Shown: piece after piece, positions 21,936 to 34,089 of the stretch
Layout of the letters: every line of letters starts with the position of its first letter
Numbering within the stretch: the first letter of the stretch is position 1
NCBI GenBank assembly: GCA_023376005.1
Contig: CM042163.1
Coordinates: 1,990,848 to 2,054,847 of the forward strand
Source of the DNA: Doryteuthis pealeii
Lineage: Eukaryota; Mollusca; Cephalopoda; Myopsida; Loliginidae
DNA: 64,000 nt
Reading direction: 5' to 3'
The notes under the pieces: generated by a model
Told to the model about the DNA's origin: nothing
Databases searched by the model: none
Seen by the model: the letters and a program-made list of their open reading frames with translations, nothing else
Position numbers and translations under genes: made by a program

Positions 21936-22092
21936 CTGAGGGTGTTATTGTCCTGGGTATGACGTTAAACTGCATATAATCGTGAAGGTCCAATTCTGGA
22001 GCTCCGGGGAATGTGGAGTACCCCTTCATCATCATTACTCTCTGGTACACACTCTGACCAGGAGTGGTAGAACCTGTTAGTGTCCCATAGGA

Positions 22093-22520
22093 AAAACACG
22101 TGTTTCAAAATGTATAATACTATGCATCTGTGCATAGGTGTGTATATATAATTCTAGGTAGATAATTGAATAGGTAGTAAGTCAACCACATATATGTAGA
22201 AATATGTGTGTGGTGTAGATAGAGTAAGACCACCCATAGATGAGTATATGTGTGTGTATATGCATACATACATAGATATGTGTGTGTGTGTGTGTGTATA
22301 CATGTATTATATGTATTAATAAGGTATGTGAATGGTCGGTCAGAGAAACCATAAAAACTAAGAAAAGGATTAGAATAGATATGAAAGGGTGATAAGGGCC
22401 ATTGGCCAGACAGAAAGTCTGGGTTTCAACAACTTTGAGAGTTGACCGTAGGTTAGAGTAGTAATAAAATGTGACCCATATTAAACAGAAAGACTTTTTC
22501 AAATCACGCGGGGGATAGGC
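22093..22520. other. Unannotated with TG-rich patches
   Basis: TGTGTG runs lie near 22245-22300. No gene was recognised; the 166-codon minus-strand frame is dominated by TG-repeat translation. Confidence 0.4.
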
Positions 22521-22760
22521 ACAAATCTCGTTTGATTTGCATTCTCCGGCTACACTATAGCATCGTTCTACATTTTCCCCCATCACTAGAACCGCCAACT
22601 GCCACAAACAGACACGGAGAGACACACACAGCGGAGACACACACTCACACACACACACACACATACACATACACTCCCACACAGAGATTTGATAGCGAGA
22701 ACTGGGACCGCTGGGAGATTTTTAAAAAGTTAGTCAGTTATTTGCTGAACCCCGGAGGAA
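22521..22760. repeat. CA-rich module, inverted copy at 24750-24905
   Basis: TCTCCGGCTACACTATAGCA, ATCACTAGAACCGCCAAC and CA repeats here recur in reverse complement at 24765-24900. A diverged third copy may be at 51480-51690 (ATGATGGCGAGAATTGG). Confidence 0.55.
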
Positions 22761-22871
22761 GGAGTTAGTTTTCTGGAGCCGAAGAGAGCAGTTAAGTTTT
22801 GGACACCAGAGAGGACAGTTGAGTTATCCACTAGAGACCAGCCCTAATAGAGGTTCCCAAAGAAAGCGGAT

Positions 22872-23232
22872 AATATAATAGAACAGTTACCAGGGAAGGA
22901 CGTGAAAAACAAGCGTCTCTACAGAACTCTACCACCAGCAAACTATCAAGGCGTTGTATCAGCATACTTAAGAAGGCTGTCACAATAGCATACTAACAGA
23001 AGGCTGAAGAACGAGAAACGACCAGACGAAGCGTCTTATCAACATTTCGACCAGCGTCCAGAATATCCCTGTTATCACCTCTTCTACCCTGAACAGTACT
23101 TAAACTCACAGATAAGTCTCGTAGCAAATACCAATAAAATTTGCAACAAGTTCTTGTATTGTTTGTCAATACATGTATTTAGATTTCCACTGTGTGTTTG
23201 TCTTCTTTGTCCGACAATTTGCCTCCCCCCCA
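22872..23232 (-). mobile_element. Element I copy 3, inverted
   Basis: The roughly 340 bp at 22884-23222 are a near-identical reverse complement of 21497-21836, with about 1 kb between the arms. The 5' portion of element I is missing. Confidence 0.75.
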
Positions 23233-24014
23233 TCTCGGCAACCATGGGAGAAGTGGGAGATTGCAGCAGATGGAAATGAATTAGAAGCAATGTGAACTAT
23301 ATACCTCATCTCTGACCATTTTTGATGTTTCACCTGAAATTGTCTTGTCTTGTCTTTATTCTCTCTTTGTTATTGATTGTAAACCCCCTGGATGAGCCCT
23401 GAGGCAGAATTACGGACACAAGTGGATGTCCTAGATGAAAGCAGCAGATGATCATGGCCAGTAAAGGTGAAAGTAATGCAGTAAGGTGCACAGCAAAGAG
23501 ACAACAGGTGCTCACGGCCCCGAGGGAGGTTTACAAATGTGTGTTTTAAAAATATTGAATTTAAAAAAATTGAATACACACAAAAAAATGAATAAAACAA
23601 AACGTCTTCAGTATAAAAATAACCCTGCAAGGTTTGACGTGCCGGAAAAAACAACGCAACTAAAAAAACAAACTTCTGATAGAGGGAAATAACAACCTCA
23701 GGCACTCTGCTGTTGTTTTTTTTATTTGGTTGTTTTTTGTTTGTTTTTTGTTTTGTTTTTGTATAGATTTAGATTAATTTAAATGCCTCTAAGCTAACGA
23801 GTTAGTGAAACAACCACACCTGGTGGCGGGGGAGGAGGCATTATTCGTTTTTTTTTATTTAAAAAAAGTATCTCTAAGTTACAGCAACAACAGAATCAAA
23901 AGGGTGTGGTGCACCGACTGCAACAAGAGCATAAAACACACGGAAGATATTTGCTGCTACTGCTGCTGCTGCTACTGCTGCTGCTACTAGTGCTGTCAAT
24001 GCTACTATTTGGCC
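23233..24014. other. Unannotated; family-A-like tail
   Basis: At 23575-23660 a GTATAAAAATAACCCTGCAAGG / GACGTGCCGGAAAA phrase resembles the retroposon A 3' region. The rest has T-rich and CTGCTG patches only. Confidence 0.4.
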
Positions 24015-24550
24015 TTGTGAAGAAGAAGAAGAGAAGAAAAAGAAGAGAAGAAGAAGAAGAAGAAGAAAGGAAAAGAAGAAGAGGAAGAGAAGACGGAAAG
24101 AAGAAGAAGAAGAAGAAGAAGAAGAAGAAAAAGAAGAAGAAGCGGGAAAGAAGAAGAAGAAGAAGACGAAGAAGGAGAAGAGGAAGAAGAAGAAGAAGAA
24201 GAAGAAGAAAGAAGAAGAGAAAGAAGAAGAAGAAGAAGATGAAGAAGGAGAATAGGGAAAGAAGAAGAAGAAGAGAAAGAAGAAGAAGAAGAAGAAGAGG
24301 GAAAGAAAAGGAAAGAAAAGAGAAGAGAAGAAGAAAAGAAGAAGAAGAAAAGAAGAAAGAGGGAAAGAAGAAGAAAAGAAAGAAGAAGAGGGAAGAAAAA
24401 AGAAGAGGGAAAGAAAAAGAAAGAGGGAAAGAAGAAGAAGAAAAAGAAGAAGAAGAAGGGAAGAAGAAGAAGAGAAAGAAGAAAAAAGGAAGAAGAAGGA
24501 AAAGAAAGAAGAAGAAGAAGAAGAAGAAGAAAGAAGAAGAAGAAGAAGAC
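24015..24550. repeat. GAA-rich purine tract
   Basis: About 535 bp of near-pure purine on the plus strand. Four overlapping long frames (poly-K/R/E or poly-S/L/F) are composition artefacts. Confidence 0.97.
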
Positions 24551-25004
24551 AACAAACAACAACAACAACAACAGCAGCTTATTGATTGATAGATTTTTCT
24601 TTCTTTCTATTACTCTCTCTCTTTTTTTTTTTTTTTTTTTTAGCTATCCACCTCATCGCATTTGTAACGTAATCCGAGCGGCGGGGATGACGTCGCTGAA
24701 ACATAAGCTTGTTTCGCGCGCGCGCGGGGAATCTCTATCCGTGCGTCTGTGTGTGAGTGTATGTAATGTGTATGTGCATATGTGTTTGTGGTGTGTGTAT
24801 GTGTGTCTCCGCCGTGTGTGTGTCTCTCCGTGTCTGTTAGCGGTTCTAGTGATGGGGGGGGGGAATGTAGAATGATGCTCTAGTGTAGCCGGAGAATGCG
24901 AACGTAGACGATGATACAGATTGATTGTCTCGACGACCCTTTCAATAAAAAATACATTTCGATCGATATCTTCTCAGATTAGTACAGCACAAGGACGCGG
25001 AAGG

Positions 25005-28000
25005 GAAATGCACTCAGTGATGGCTGGTTGGTTTTATTTAACGGCATGTCAACAATTGTTGGGTTATTTTACGCCGAAGACATTTTATTTCATTAATTTA
25101 AAAAAAGGTTTTAACACTAGTTAAAAAAAATATATATTAATAATTTGAAGGCAATTACAATGCGTATAAAAACTAAAAACAAAAAAGATGTTTTTGAAAG
25201 AAGAAATAAATAACATATTTTTGTTTTTATTATTCATTATTTATTATTTTTTATACGCATTGTAATTGCCTTCAAATTATTAATATATTATAACATACTT
25301 AACAATGCTTCAAGCAAATTACAAATTACTTAAAAAGCGATAAAGGGGTATTCTATAGCACAAGGACGCGGAAGGGAAATGCACACAGTGATGGATGGTT
25401 GGTTTTATTTTACGGCATGTCAACAATTGTTGGATTATTTTATGCCGAAGAGATTTTATTTTATTCGTTCTTCTTGGGGGTATTATTTTTTTTTTCAAAC
25501 ACAGTTTTTTAAGCACACTTTTAACACACGTTTTTTTTTTTTTAAACTATTAACAAATACTATTTCTCTGAATGTTTGAGATGAGGCTTGATGATTAGTA
25601 TATGCTGCATTATTCGACTATTGTCCTCATCTTTATTTGTTATCTACCAATTTCTCTGAATGTTTGAGATGAGGCTTGAAGATTAGTATTATCTGCATTA
25701 TTCGGACTATTGTCTCATCTTTTATGTTATCTACAACAATTTCTCTGAATGTTTGAGATGAGGCTTGAAGATTAGTATTATGTGCGTTATTCGGACTATT
25801 GTCCCCATCTTCATTGTTATTTTTGTACTACGTTTCGGCCGATATACCCCCGGCTTCTTCATGAAATACCTGAAGAAGGCCGGAGGGTATATCGGCTGAA
25901 ACGTTGTACAAATAACAATGAAGATGGGGACAATAGTCGCGAATAACGCAGATAATACTATATTAAACCAATAGTGAAACACTAACAGGTACTACCACCT
26001 CACCGAGTCAGGGTACTCTTTATCACCATTACTCCCAGATCCACCCTGATCCGGACTGGTAGTACCTGTTAGTGTTTCAGCTATTGGTTGAATAGTTTTT
26101 TTTTTTTAAACGAGTGTTAAAAGTGTGCTTAAAAAACTGTTTGAAAAAACTAATACCCCAACAATGGTTGGTTGGTTGGTTGGTTTTTATTTAACGGCAT
26201 GTCAACTCTTTTTGGTTATTTTATGCCGAAGACATTTTATTTCATTAATTTAAAAAAAAGTTTTAACACTAGTTTAAAAAAAATATATATTTAACCCATA
26301 GATGAGACACTAACAGGTACTACCACTCCGGGTCAGGGTGGACAGGGAGTAATGGTGATAAAGGGTACTCTACAGCCCAAGGAGCGCGGAAGTGAATGCA
26401 CACAGTGATGGTTGGTTGTTGGATTTTACGGCATGTTCGAAGACATTTTATTTCATTATCTAAAAAAGTTTTAAACACTAGTTTAAAAAAATATATATAA
26501 TATATTAATAATTTGAAGGCAATTTACAATGCGTATAAAACTAAAACAAAAAGATGTTTTGAACAGAAGAAATAATAACATACTTTTTGTTTTATTATTA
26601 TTAGTTTTTTATTTTTTACATAGCGCATTGTAATTGCCGTTCAAATAATTCAATATATTATAACATACTTAACAATGCTTAAGCAAATTACCATTGCTTT
26701 AAAAGAAAAATCTATTTTAACCCATAGATGAGACACTAACAGGTACTACCACTTCCAGGTCAGGGTGGATCTGGGAGTAATGTGATAAAGAGGTATCTAT
26801 AGCACAAGGATGCGAAGTGAAATGCACCCAGTGATGGTGGGTGTGTTGGATTTTTATGGCATGTCAACATTGTTGGGTATTTTTATGCTGAAAACATTTT
26901 TATTTATTCGTTCTTGTTGGGTAATAGTTTTTTTTTTCAACACAGTTTTTTTAAGCACACTTTTAACACTCGTTTTTTAAAAAAAACTATTCAACCAATA
27001 GATGAAACATAACAGGTACTACCAACTCGGGTCAGGTACCTCTTTATCACCTTACTCCCAGATCCACCCTGACCTGAGTGGTAGTACTGTTAGTGTTTCA
27101 TCTATTGGTTGAATAGTTTTTTTTTTTTTGTTTTTGTTTTTTAACGAGTGTTGATGTTTTTAAAACTGTGTTTGAAAAAAAAAACCAATACCCACAAGAA
27201 CGGATAAAATAAATGTATACGGGATGGTTGGTTGGTTGGTTATTTTTACTTTTTACGGCATGTCAACTCTTGTTTCGGTTATTTTATGCCGAAGACATTT
27301 TATTTCATTAATTTAGTAAAAGTTTTTAAACTAGTTTAAAAAAATGTATATTTAACCCATAGATGAGACACTAACAGGTACAACCACTCGGGTCAGGGTG
27401 GATCTGGGAGTAATGGTGATAAAGCGATACTCTACAGCACAAGGACGCCAGTGGAATGCACACAGGGATGGTTGGTTGGTTTTACGGCATGTCAACAATT
27501 GTTGGGTTATTTTATGCCGAAGAGATTTTATTTCATTAATTTAAAAAAGGTTTTACACTAGTTTAAAAAATATATATAATATATTAATAATTGAAGCAAT
27601 TACAATGCGTATAAAAATAAAAACAAAAAGATGTTTTTGAAAGAAGAAATAAATAACATCTTTTTGTTTTTATTATTTATTATTTTTCATTTTTTATACG
27701 CATTGTAATTGCTTCAAATAATTAATATATTAAACATACTTAACAATGCTTCAAGCAAATTACAATTACTTAAAAGAAAAATCTATTTAACCCACTAGAT
27801 GAGACACTAACAGGTACTACCACTCCAGGTCAGGGTGGATCTGGGAGTAATGGTGCTAAAGAGGTACTCCTATAGCAAGGACGGCCAGTGGAATTGCCAC
27901 ACAGTGATGTTGGTTGGATTTTACGGCATGTCAACAATTGTTGGGTTATTTTATGCCGAAGAAGATTTATTTCATTAATTTAAAAAAAAGTTTAACAGTT

Positions 28001-28800
28001 TTAAAAAGATCTATTCAACCCATAGATGAGACACTAACAGGTACTATCACTTCAGGTCAGGGTGGAACTGGAGTAATGGTGATAAGAGGTACTCTCTACA
28101 TGACAAGGACGCCAGTGGAATGCACACAGTGATGTGTTGGTTGGATTTACGGCATGTCAACTATTGTTGGGTTATTTTTATCCGAAGAGATTTATTTCAT
28201 TAATTTAAAAAAAGGTTTTAACACTAGTTTAAAAAATATATTTAATAATTGAAGGCAATTACAATGCGTATAAAAACTAAAAACAAGAAGATGTTTTTGA
28301 AAGAAGAAATAAATAACATCTTTTTGTTTTATTATTTATTATTCATTATTTTTTATACGCATTGTAATTGCCTTCAAATTATTATATATTTATAACATAC
28401 TTAACAATGTTTCAAGCAATTTACCAATTACTTAAAAAAAATCTATTTAACCATAGATGAGACACTAACAGGTACTACCACTCCGGGTCAGGGTGGATTG
28501 GGAGTAATAGCGATAAAGGGGTACTCTATAGCACAAGGACTCCAGTGAAATGCGCAACAGCTGGTTGGTTGGATTTTACGGATGTCAACAATTGTTGGTA
28601 TATTTTATGCGAATAAATTTTATTCTATTCATTCTTGTCGGGTATTCATTTTTTTCAAACTCAATTTTTTAAAACAAAACACTCGTTTTTTTTAATCTAA
28701 TTTAAAAGAATGAGTTTAAAAAAATGAGTACCCACCAACAAAAGTTCATCGGCATAAAATGACTAATGGTTGACAAGTCGTAAAAAACCCAACCAACCCA
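25005..28800. repeat. Complex tandem array containing a palindromic MITE
   Basis: A composite unit recurs with starts near 25009, 25378, 26396, 26823, 27447, 27895, 28121 and 28555 (motif TGCACACAGTGATGG followed by TTGG repeats). A full unit of about 660-1080 bp holds a retroposon-A-like tail (ACGGCATGTCAACAATTGTT), a hairpin element (GGCAATTACAATGCGTATAA with its complement about 100 bp later) and an A-like block (ACACTAACAGGTACTACCAC). Hairpins lie near 25140-25285, 26505-26645, 27580-27725 and 28245-28385. Many single-base indels separate units. Confidence 0.8.
25570..25960. mobile_element. Element F copy 3, tandem 90-bp start and inverted end
   Basis: TTCTCTGAATGTTTGAGATG occurs three times at about 90-bp spacing (25562, 25651, 25740). 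Then CTACGTTTCGGCCGATATAC (25829-25848) is followed within 30 bp by its inverted counterpart (CCTGAAGAAGGCCGG, GGCTGAAACGTTGTAC), forming a hairpin. Confidence 0.6.
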
Positions 28801-28929
28801 ACCAACAATCCAGGAAATATTCTAGAAGTGTGTGATTTGAAACCCACATAGATAAAGCGTACAGTGTTGTCTAATTCGGAAAAATTATAAACGATAAAAA
28901 GCAACAGAAAGATGAAAAAAATACCGACT

Positions 28930-29440
28930 CCAAATTCTGTAGCTCTGGGGAATATGGTCTACGCTTCTTACCATTACTCCCAGATCCACTCTGAGGGTCT
29001 TAGTGTCTGGGTATGATGTTAAACTCTATCTGATGGTGAAGTTCAATTCTGGAGCTCTGGGAATATGGAGTTACCCTTCATCATCATTATCTCAGATCCA
29101 CTCTGAGGTCTTAGTGTCCTGGTATGACGTTAAACTCTCTCTGATGTGAGTTCCAATTCTGGAGCTCTGGGGAATATAGAGTACCCCTTCATCACAATTA
29201 CTCTCAGATCTACTCTGACCCAGGTTGTTAGTACCTTTAGGGTCCCATCTATGGGTTAAATAGAAAACACGAGTTATAAAAATGAGATTAAAAATGAGTT
29301 TGAAAAAAATTGATTTTGAAACAAAAAAATGATTTTGAAATAAATATTGAACATCCATCAAAAATGAACAAAACAAATTATCTTCAGCATAAAATAACCC
29401 AACGAGGATTGACATGCCATAAAATCCAACCAAACAACCC
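28930..29440 (+). mobile_element. Retroposon A fragments, internally repeated
   Basis: The GACGTTAAACTCTATCTGAT / GGAGCTCTGGGGAATATGG block occurs about three times (28925, 29040, 29150) and then runs into the A tail (ATTGACATGCCATAAAATCC) near 29430. The same internal duplication is seen in 14863-15576. Confidence 0.7.
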
Positions 29441-29499
29441 TGATTTGGAGTGTAGTACATGTAGTTTACCATCTTATGGAGTTTAACAGAACAAAAATG

Positions 29500-29620
29500 C
29501 GTTAAAATGTGTTTAAAAAATTCAATAAAAAAAATTAAGTACCCATCAAGAATGAATAAAACAAAACGTTTTCGACATAAAATGACTCAACAAGGTTGAC
29601 ATGCCGTAAAATCCAACCAG
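29500..29620 (+). mobile_element. Retroposon A-like 3' tail remnant
   Basis: GGTTGACATGCCGTAAAATC followed by CCAACC repeats is the family tail; the upstream part is missing. Confidence 0.55.
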
Positions 29621-29887
29621 CCAACCGACCCGAAAAATGAATACTTATAAAATATGAATCAGCCAAGAAATTGTCTCCAAGGAAAAACAGTAAAAAGAAA
29701 ACCTTCTTCGTTGATTAAAAACGAATTATTGATTTGACAGTGAAGAAATTGAATCTAACCACTTTTCCTCCATCTATCGTCGGTCATAATTGACATCTTT
29801 TTTTTGCTTTTAGTTGAAACTTAATACAGTTATTTACTTAAACAAATACATTAATGTGGAACTGAATGATTTTTTTGTTTTATTGAT

Positions 29888-31051
29888 GGTAATTTATGGG
29901 AAGTGCGTCCCGGTCTCCTCTCAGAAATTGCTACCCGGTGACTTTTAAAATAACGTCCCCAGCTATGTTGTTTCGCGCCGTGTTACTTGAAAGAAAACAA
30001 CCAACTTAGGCGTTAAATGTATTTTAGAGGGGGGGGGGGTGTCTCTTTTTTTATATGAACAAATGGAGATGGGTGGATATATCTTATTATAATGGAGATT
30101 GTGGTTTTTATGTCTGTAACGAAAACTACATTACTATTCAAGTCACAATTTCCTTAGTTATTTACATCACATTCTCCATGATTTTTATTTTTATTTAAAC
30201 TTCAATTATTAACAAAATTCTTTGACACATTAAGACTGTTGACCATAGTACTATACTAATAACATGCAATTGTATTTATATATACAAGAAAATAGCGGTT
30301 TACAGTGTGAATGGGAAGGCTAATTTGCATATTGATCTTAAAAAATTGATTTTTAATAAATATATGCTTAGTATATTGATTTCTAATTGTTTGGTTTTAT
30401 ATCAATGAATATGAGCAAAAATCTCGGGGATAAATCTTAAAAGAAATTCATTAAGAAGAAGAAGAATAACTGTAATTTCATTCTTTACTTCTTATTTTAA
30501 CTAAATAGTTAATTTAGGAAAATTTACCAATGAAAGACGGGAGTAAGGAAAAATGATGGAAGAGTTAGTTTCAAAGTTGTTTTATTTTTCAATCATACCC
30601 CTCTGTTCAAATTTTTTATCTGAATTCTTATTCAGTTTCTTTGGCTTTTCTAATTTAACATGATATTTTATTATATTAAAACTTAAATACTTGCACCCGG
30701 AGGGTGCATATATTTGCTAGTATATATAAACAAAGTAAAAAATGAACAAGTTGAGATAGATAGATAGATATCCATCTTCATTCTAAAAAGAATTACAACA
30801 AATTTCTATAAATAAACAAGAATTACGACTAATTTCTATAAATAAATTTCTAAACAAATTACGATAAATAAATAAGAATTACGACAAAAAAAAAGAGAAG
30901 CCCCCCCCCTCTAAAATACATTTAACGCCCTAAGTTGGTTGTTTTCTTTCAAGTAACACCACCGAGACGACATAGCTGGGGACGTTATTTTAATAGTCAC
31001 CGGGTAGCAATTTGAGGCAGGAGACCGGGACGCACTTCCTCATAAATTACC
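29888..31051. mobile_element. Foldback with 152-bp inverted arms enclosing Helitron C
   Basis: The arm 29888-30039 (from GGTAATTTATGGGAAGTGCG to AGAGGGGGGG) is repeated inverted at 30901-31051. Between them are Helitron C (30082-30720) and about 180 bp of A-rich sequence with a GATA run. The arms differ by a few substitutions and small indels. Origin unknown. Confidence 0.75.
30082..30720 (+). mobile_element. Non-autonomous Helitron, family C copy 1
   Basis: Begins TCTTATTATAATGGAGATTG after A and ends with hairpin GCACCC-GGA-GGGTGC, nine bases, CTAG, then T at 30721. 639 bp, no coding, no TSD, no terminal inverted repeats. These are the diagnostic Helitron features, and the same ends occur in three more copies. 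Confidence 0.9.
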
Positions 31052-31144
31052 TTATTGATTGCACCATGGTAGGAGACCACTTGGCGCCAAACAGACGTTT
31101 CATTAAGTTTTGTTTCACGAAGAAATAAATTAAATCTTTTAAAC

Positions 31145-31972
31145 CAAATATTTCAATATGTAAAAAGTATAATAATCTTGATTTAACTCTCTCTCCCACT
31201 CTTTTTTTTTTCATTTTTCTTTCCTTCTTTTCATCATAAGTTCGATTGACAGATTCATGTTTATCGTTTCCGCGCGCTCATCCCTCTCTCTATTTTTCTC
31301 CTACTCTCTTTCTTTCTATCTTATATTTTTTCTGTGTAGCGTGTCTTTTTTCTTCTCTTTCTTTCTTTCTTTCTTTTCTTTTTCTAATAAAACAGAATGG
31401 TCCATTATTTAGCTAAGGTGACGACACCCATAAGAAATGAGAATTTGGCGGAAAAGCAATACCAGATAATCAGGATTTACATTTTTGTATTTAATCTTTG
31501 GACGATTTGGAGGGTCTCATTTATAAACAGAGGATGTTGCAAGATTATGTAATGCCACGGGGAGTGGTTATGTTAAATAATAATTCGAATCGTAACTTCT
31601 TATTTGAAGTGAGCACACGCGTGCACCACTTCAAAATGTTTAATTTATTTCGAAATGAGTTACATCGAGTGTGCACACGACTCGGCATATAGCCGGAAGT
31701 TTGGAGTTTGGGGGGAGGGCTGATAAAACTGGTCATAACACTACACGGATCTATCTAGCTAGGTTCACTCGCCGACCGATTCATTCGAAAATAAAATAAA
31801 AATCTTGCATTCGAATAATTCGAATCGTAACTTACAATGAAAAGGGTTTGGTTGTCAATCGTCTTTATTGAGAATAGAACAGTCCATTCTATTCTAGAGG
31901 GGTATCAATTCTTCTCTACAATAAAGATAATAACGGTCGGACGAGTAAGGAACAAGAATATTAATATATAGA
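31145..31972 (-). mobile_element. Helitron family B copy 3, interrupted, 5' end intact
   Basis: On the minus strand it begins TCTATATATTAATATTCTTG at 31972, preceded by A, and shares the internal region at 31150-31545. About 340 bp (31560-31900), including TTCGAATCGTAACTT repeats, is inserted. The hairpin/CTAG end is missing. Confidence 0.65.
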
Positions 31973-32039
31973 TTTTAGAGGTACCTAAATATTTATGAAT
32001 AACGAAATGGATAGATATGAGCCTAATTTGCCAATGCGC

Positions 32040-32225
32040 ATGTTTTGGTTGGTTTGTTGGTTGGTTGGTTGGTTGGTTGGATTTTACGGCATGTCAACTC
32101 TTGTTGGGTTATTTTATGCCAAAAACGTTTTGGTTGATTCATTCTTGATGGGTACTCAGTTATTTTGTAAATGCAATTTTTCTTTTTAAACACATTTCTT
32201 TAGAACTCTATGAAACCCATAGATG
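32040..32225 (-). mobile_element. Retroposon A-like 3' tail
   Basis: TTGG repeats then ATTTTACGGCATGTCAACTC, ending with ACCCATAGATGGGG complement. Truncated; minus orientation. Confidence 0.6.
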
Positions 32226-32598
32226 GGGCGCATGTTTTGCTAAGTGAACTGGAAATATGTTATTCCCAGACGCCATCTTTGTTGTTGCTGTTGTTTAAAA
32301 CAAAAAAAAAAAAAAAAAAAAAAAAAACCCAACTTTAATCAAATAATCTACTTTTTTTTTTGGTTCTTGTTATTTTTTTTCGTACATTCTTTTGGTGAGA
32401 TGAAACGTGACTGTGAAACGAAAGTAAAAATTTGGTTCTTAATTGGTTGTTGCTGGAAAAGCAAGTTTTTCTTGACTGGAAGAGAAATAATTGTTCGTCG
32501 GAGAATTTTTAGATGGGGTAAAAATAGAAAAACATAACTGATTTCGTGTCAGTGTTTTCAGCGTCATTGCCAGACCAGTTATTTCATAATCTATTACA
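32226..32598. other. Unannotated
   Basis: A poly-A run at about 32301-32327; otherwise unique-looking, without a supported gene. Confidence 0.4.
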
Positions 32599-32599
32599 T

Positions 32600-32600
32600 C

Positions 32601-32657
<57 letters not shown>

Positions 32658-32825
32658 CAATCCCTCCACACGAGCAGGATGTGACACAAGGTCAATTTCT
32701 TAAGCGGAGTTTAAAAGGTTTGAATTCAGAGTTTTCTTTCTCCTAGACGGGTTTCTTAACCAAGACTGAAGAGCCCAGTCTACCCTACTATTTAACCACA
32801 GCTGGTACCTTTCCACGGATTAAAC
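32600..32825 (-). mobile_element. SINE family K copy with TA tail
   Basis: A TA run (32603-32655) abuts CCAATCCCTCCACACGAGCAGG on the plus strand, i.e. the 3' end of K in minus orientation. The body runs to about 32820. Confidence 0.65.
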
Positions 32826-32827
32826 TA

Positions 32828-32869
<42 letters not shown>

Positions 32870-32879
32870 TATATATATA

Positions 32880-33303
32880 TAAAGATAATCTAATTAGTCA
32901 GACGAACCTACTATTAGTTTCGCATAAAGCTCTTCAGGGCTAAAATCTGACTTTAGCCCTGAAGAGCTTTATGCGAAACTAATAGTAGGTTCGCCTGACT
33001 CATTAGATTATCTTTATTATTGGCTCTACTTAGGTATCGAGCACTTTTTACATATTAGCTTTCTCCTAGCGGTTATATGAATATATATATATCTTATATA
33101 CATATATATACATATAAATTGTTTTTTCTTTTGGCCAAATACTGTACCAATAGATTATTTTTTATTGGTACGACTATCTTGGTCTTTTCTTTTTTTCAAA
33201 ATTTTTTTTCTCCCTGGTTGATGTTTGGTAGTATATTTTTACAATCAAACTTTCTGCTGGGTTTTTTCTCTCCGCAAGGATTTACCAACACGCTTGGTAT
33301 ATC

Positions 33304-33305
<2 letters not shown>
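32880..33305 (-). mobile_element. Composite E-D element, inverted copy
   Basis: Palindrome E: arm 32881-32945 pairs with 32953-33015 around a loop of a few bases. D follows inverted at 33110-33300 (AATAGATTATTTTTTATTGG). Order and spacing mirror 5541-5966. TA runs bound both sides. Confidence 0.68.
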
Positions 33306-33353
<48 letters not shown>

Positions 33354-33357
<4 letters not shown>

Positions 33358-33746
33358 GAAAGTTTTGTAGAAAAAACAAGATGTTAAAAGTTTTGCTAAC
33401 AGAAATCTGTTTCGACCATATGAAGAGGTCATTATCAAAGCAACATTGTAAGCGGAAAAACGAAATAAATATATCATTAAATTAATTACGAGGCACAGAA
33501 CGCTCTCGATCAGTACCGGAATTTTCAATTTTTAAAAAAAAATACGTATTTTTTGTAAAAAATAAGATAAATTTTATTTTTAAAAATTACTGACGAGAGC
33601 GTTCTATGCCTCGTAATTAATGATATATTTATGTCGTTTTTCCGCTTACAATGTTGCTTTGATAAAGACATATTCATAATGTCGAAACAGATTTCTGTCA
33701 GCAAAACTTTTAACATCTTGTTGTTTTTTCTACAAAACTTTCTACA
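33354..33746. mobile_element. Foldback P3 with about 153-bp inverted arms
   Basis: Arm 33354-33508 (TGTAGAAAGTTTTGTAGAAA start) is mirrored at 33594-33746; the loop is about 85 bp and AT-rich. A GTCGAAACAG motif lies in each arm. ATTGTCGGATTCAATATCC follows the right arm, the complement of a boundary motif seen at other foldbacks. TA runs flank it. Confidence 0.75.
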
Positions 33747-33777
33747 TATTGTCGGATTCAATATCCATTTTTACCTT

Positions 33778-33779
33778 TC

Positions 33780-33832
<53 letters not shown>

Positions 33833-34065
33833 TATATATATATACGCACCTGAAGGGTGTGACACATGGTCAATTTCTTAAGCAGAGTTTTCCTTCTCCT
33901 ATGCTAGTTGCCCAACCAAGATTAAAGAGATACAGTCTGCCCTTTTATTTACTCATATTTGGATGGAGAATGGTTGGAAGCTTACCTTTTTCAAAAGTAT
34001 CATCGCTAAGAGAAATACAAACAGCCTCGTCCAGGTTTTGAACTTGGGTGTCCGTTGGAAAATTT
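33778..34065 (-). mobile_element. SINE family K copy with TA tail
   Basis: TA run 33781-33844, then CACCTGAAGGGTGTGACACATGG and a decayed K body ending near a box-B complement (CCAGGTTTTGAACTTGG, 34031-34047). Confidence 0.55.
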
Positions 34066-34089
34066 TACTGTATAATATATATATATATA

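Larger units (their letters stand above)
20680..22092 (+). mobile_element. Retroposon A split by LTR L and element I
   Basis: Three collinear parts of one retroposon A (20680-20829, 21341-21455, 21935-22092) are separated by LTR L (20830-21334) and element I (21465-21935). Reading order across the gaps matches intact copies, e.g. TTGGCTCCTAC resumes as CTTAGGCTAGACGGGCGG. This gives an insertion order: A first, then L and I. Confidence 0.75.

Noticed and set aside
22182..22682. 166-codon minus-strand frame as a gene
   Set aside because: Start and end are TG/CA microsatellite translation (VCVCVC, HTHTHT); the centre has no recognisable domain.
23896..24589. Overlapping frames of 188-227 codons
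   Set aside because: GAA repeat translation on both strands.
25868..25915. Active hammerhead ribozyme in element F
   Set aside because: CTGAAGA, a stem and GAAACGTTGTA are present, but flanking bases cannot form stem I.
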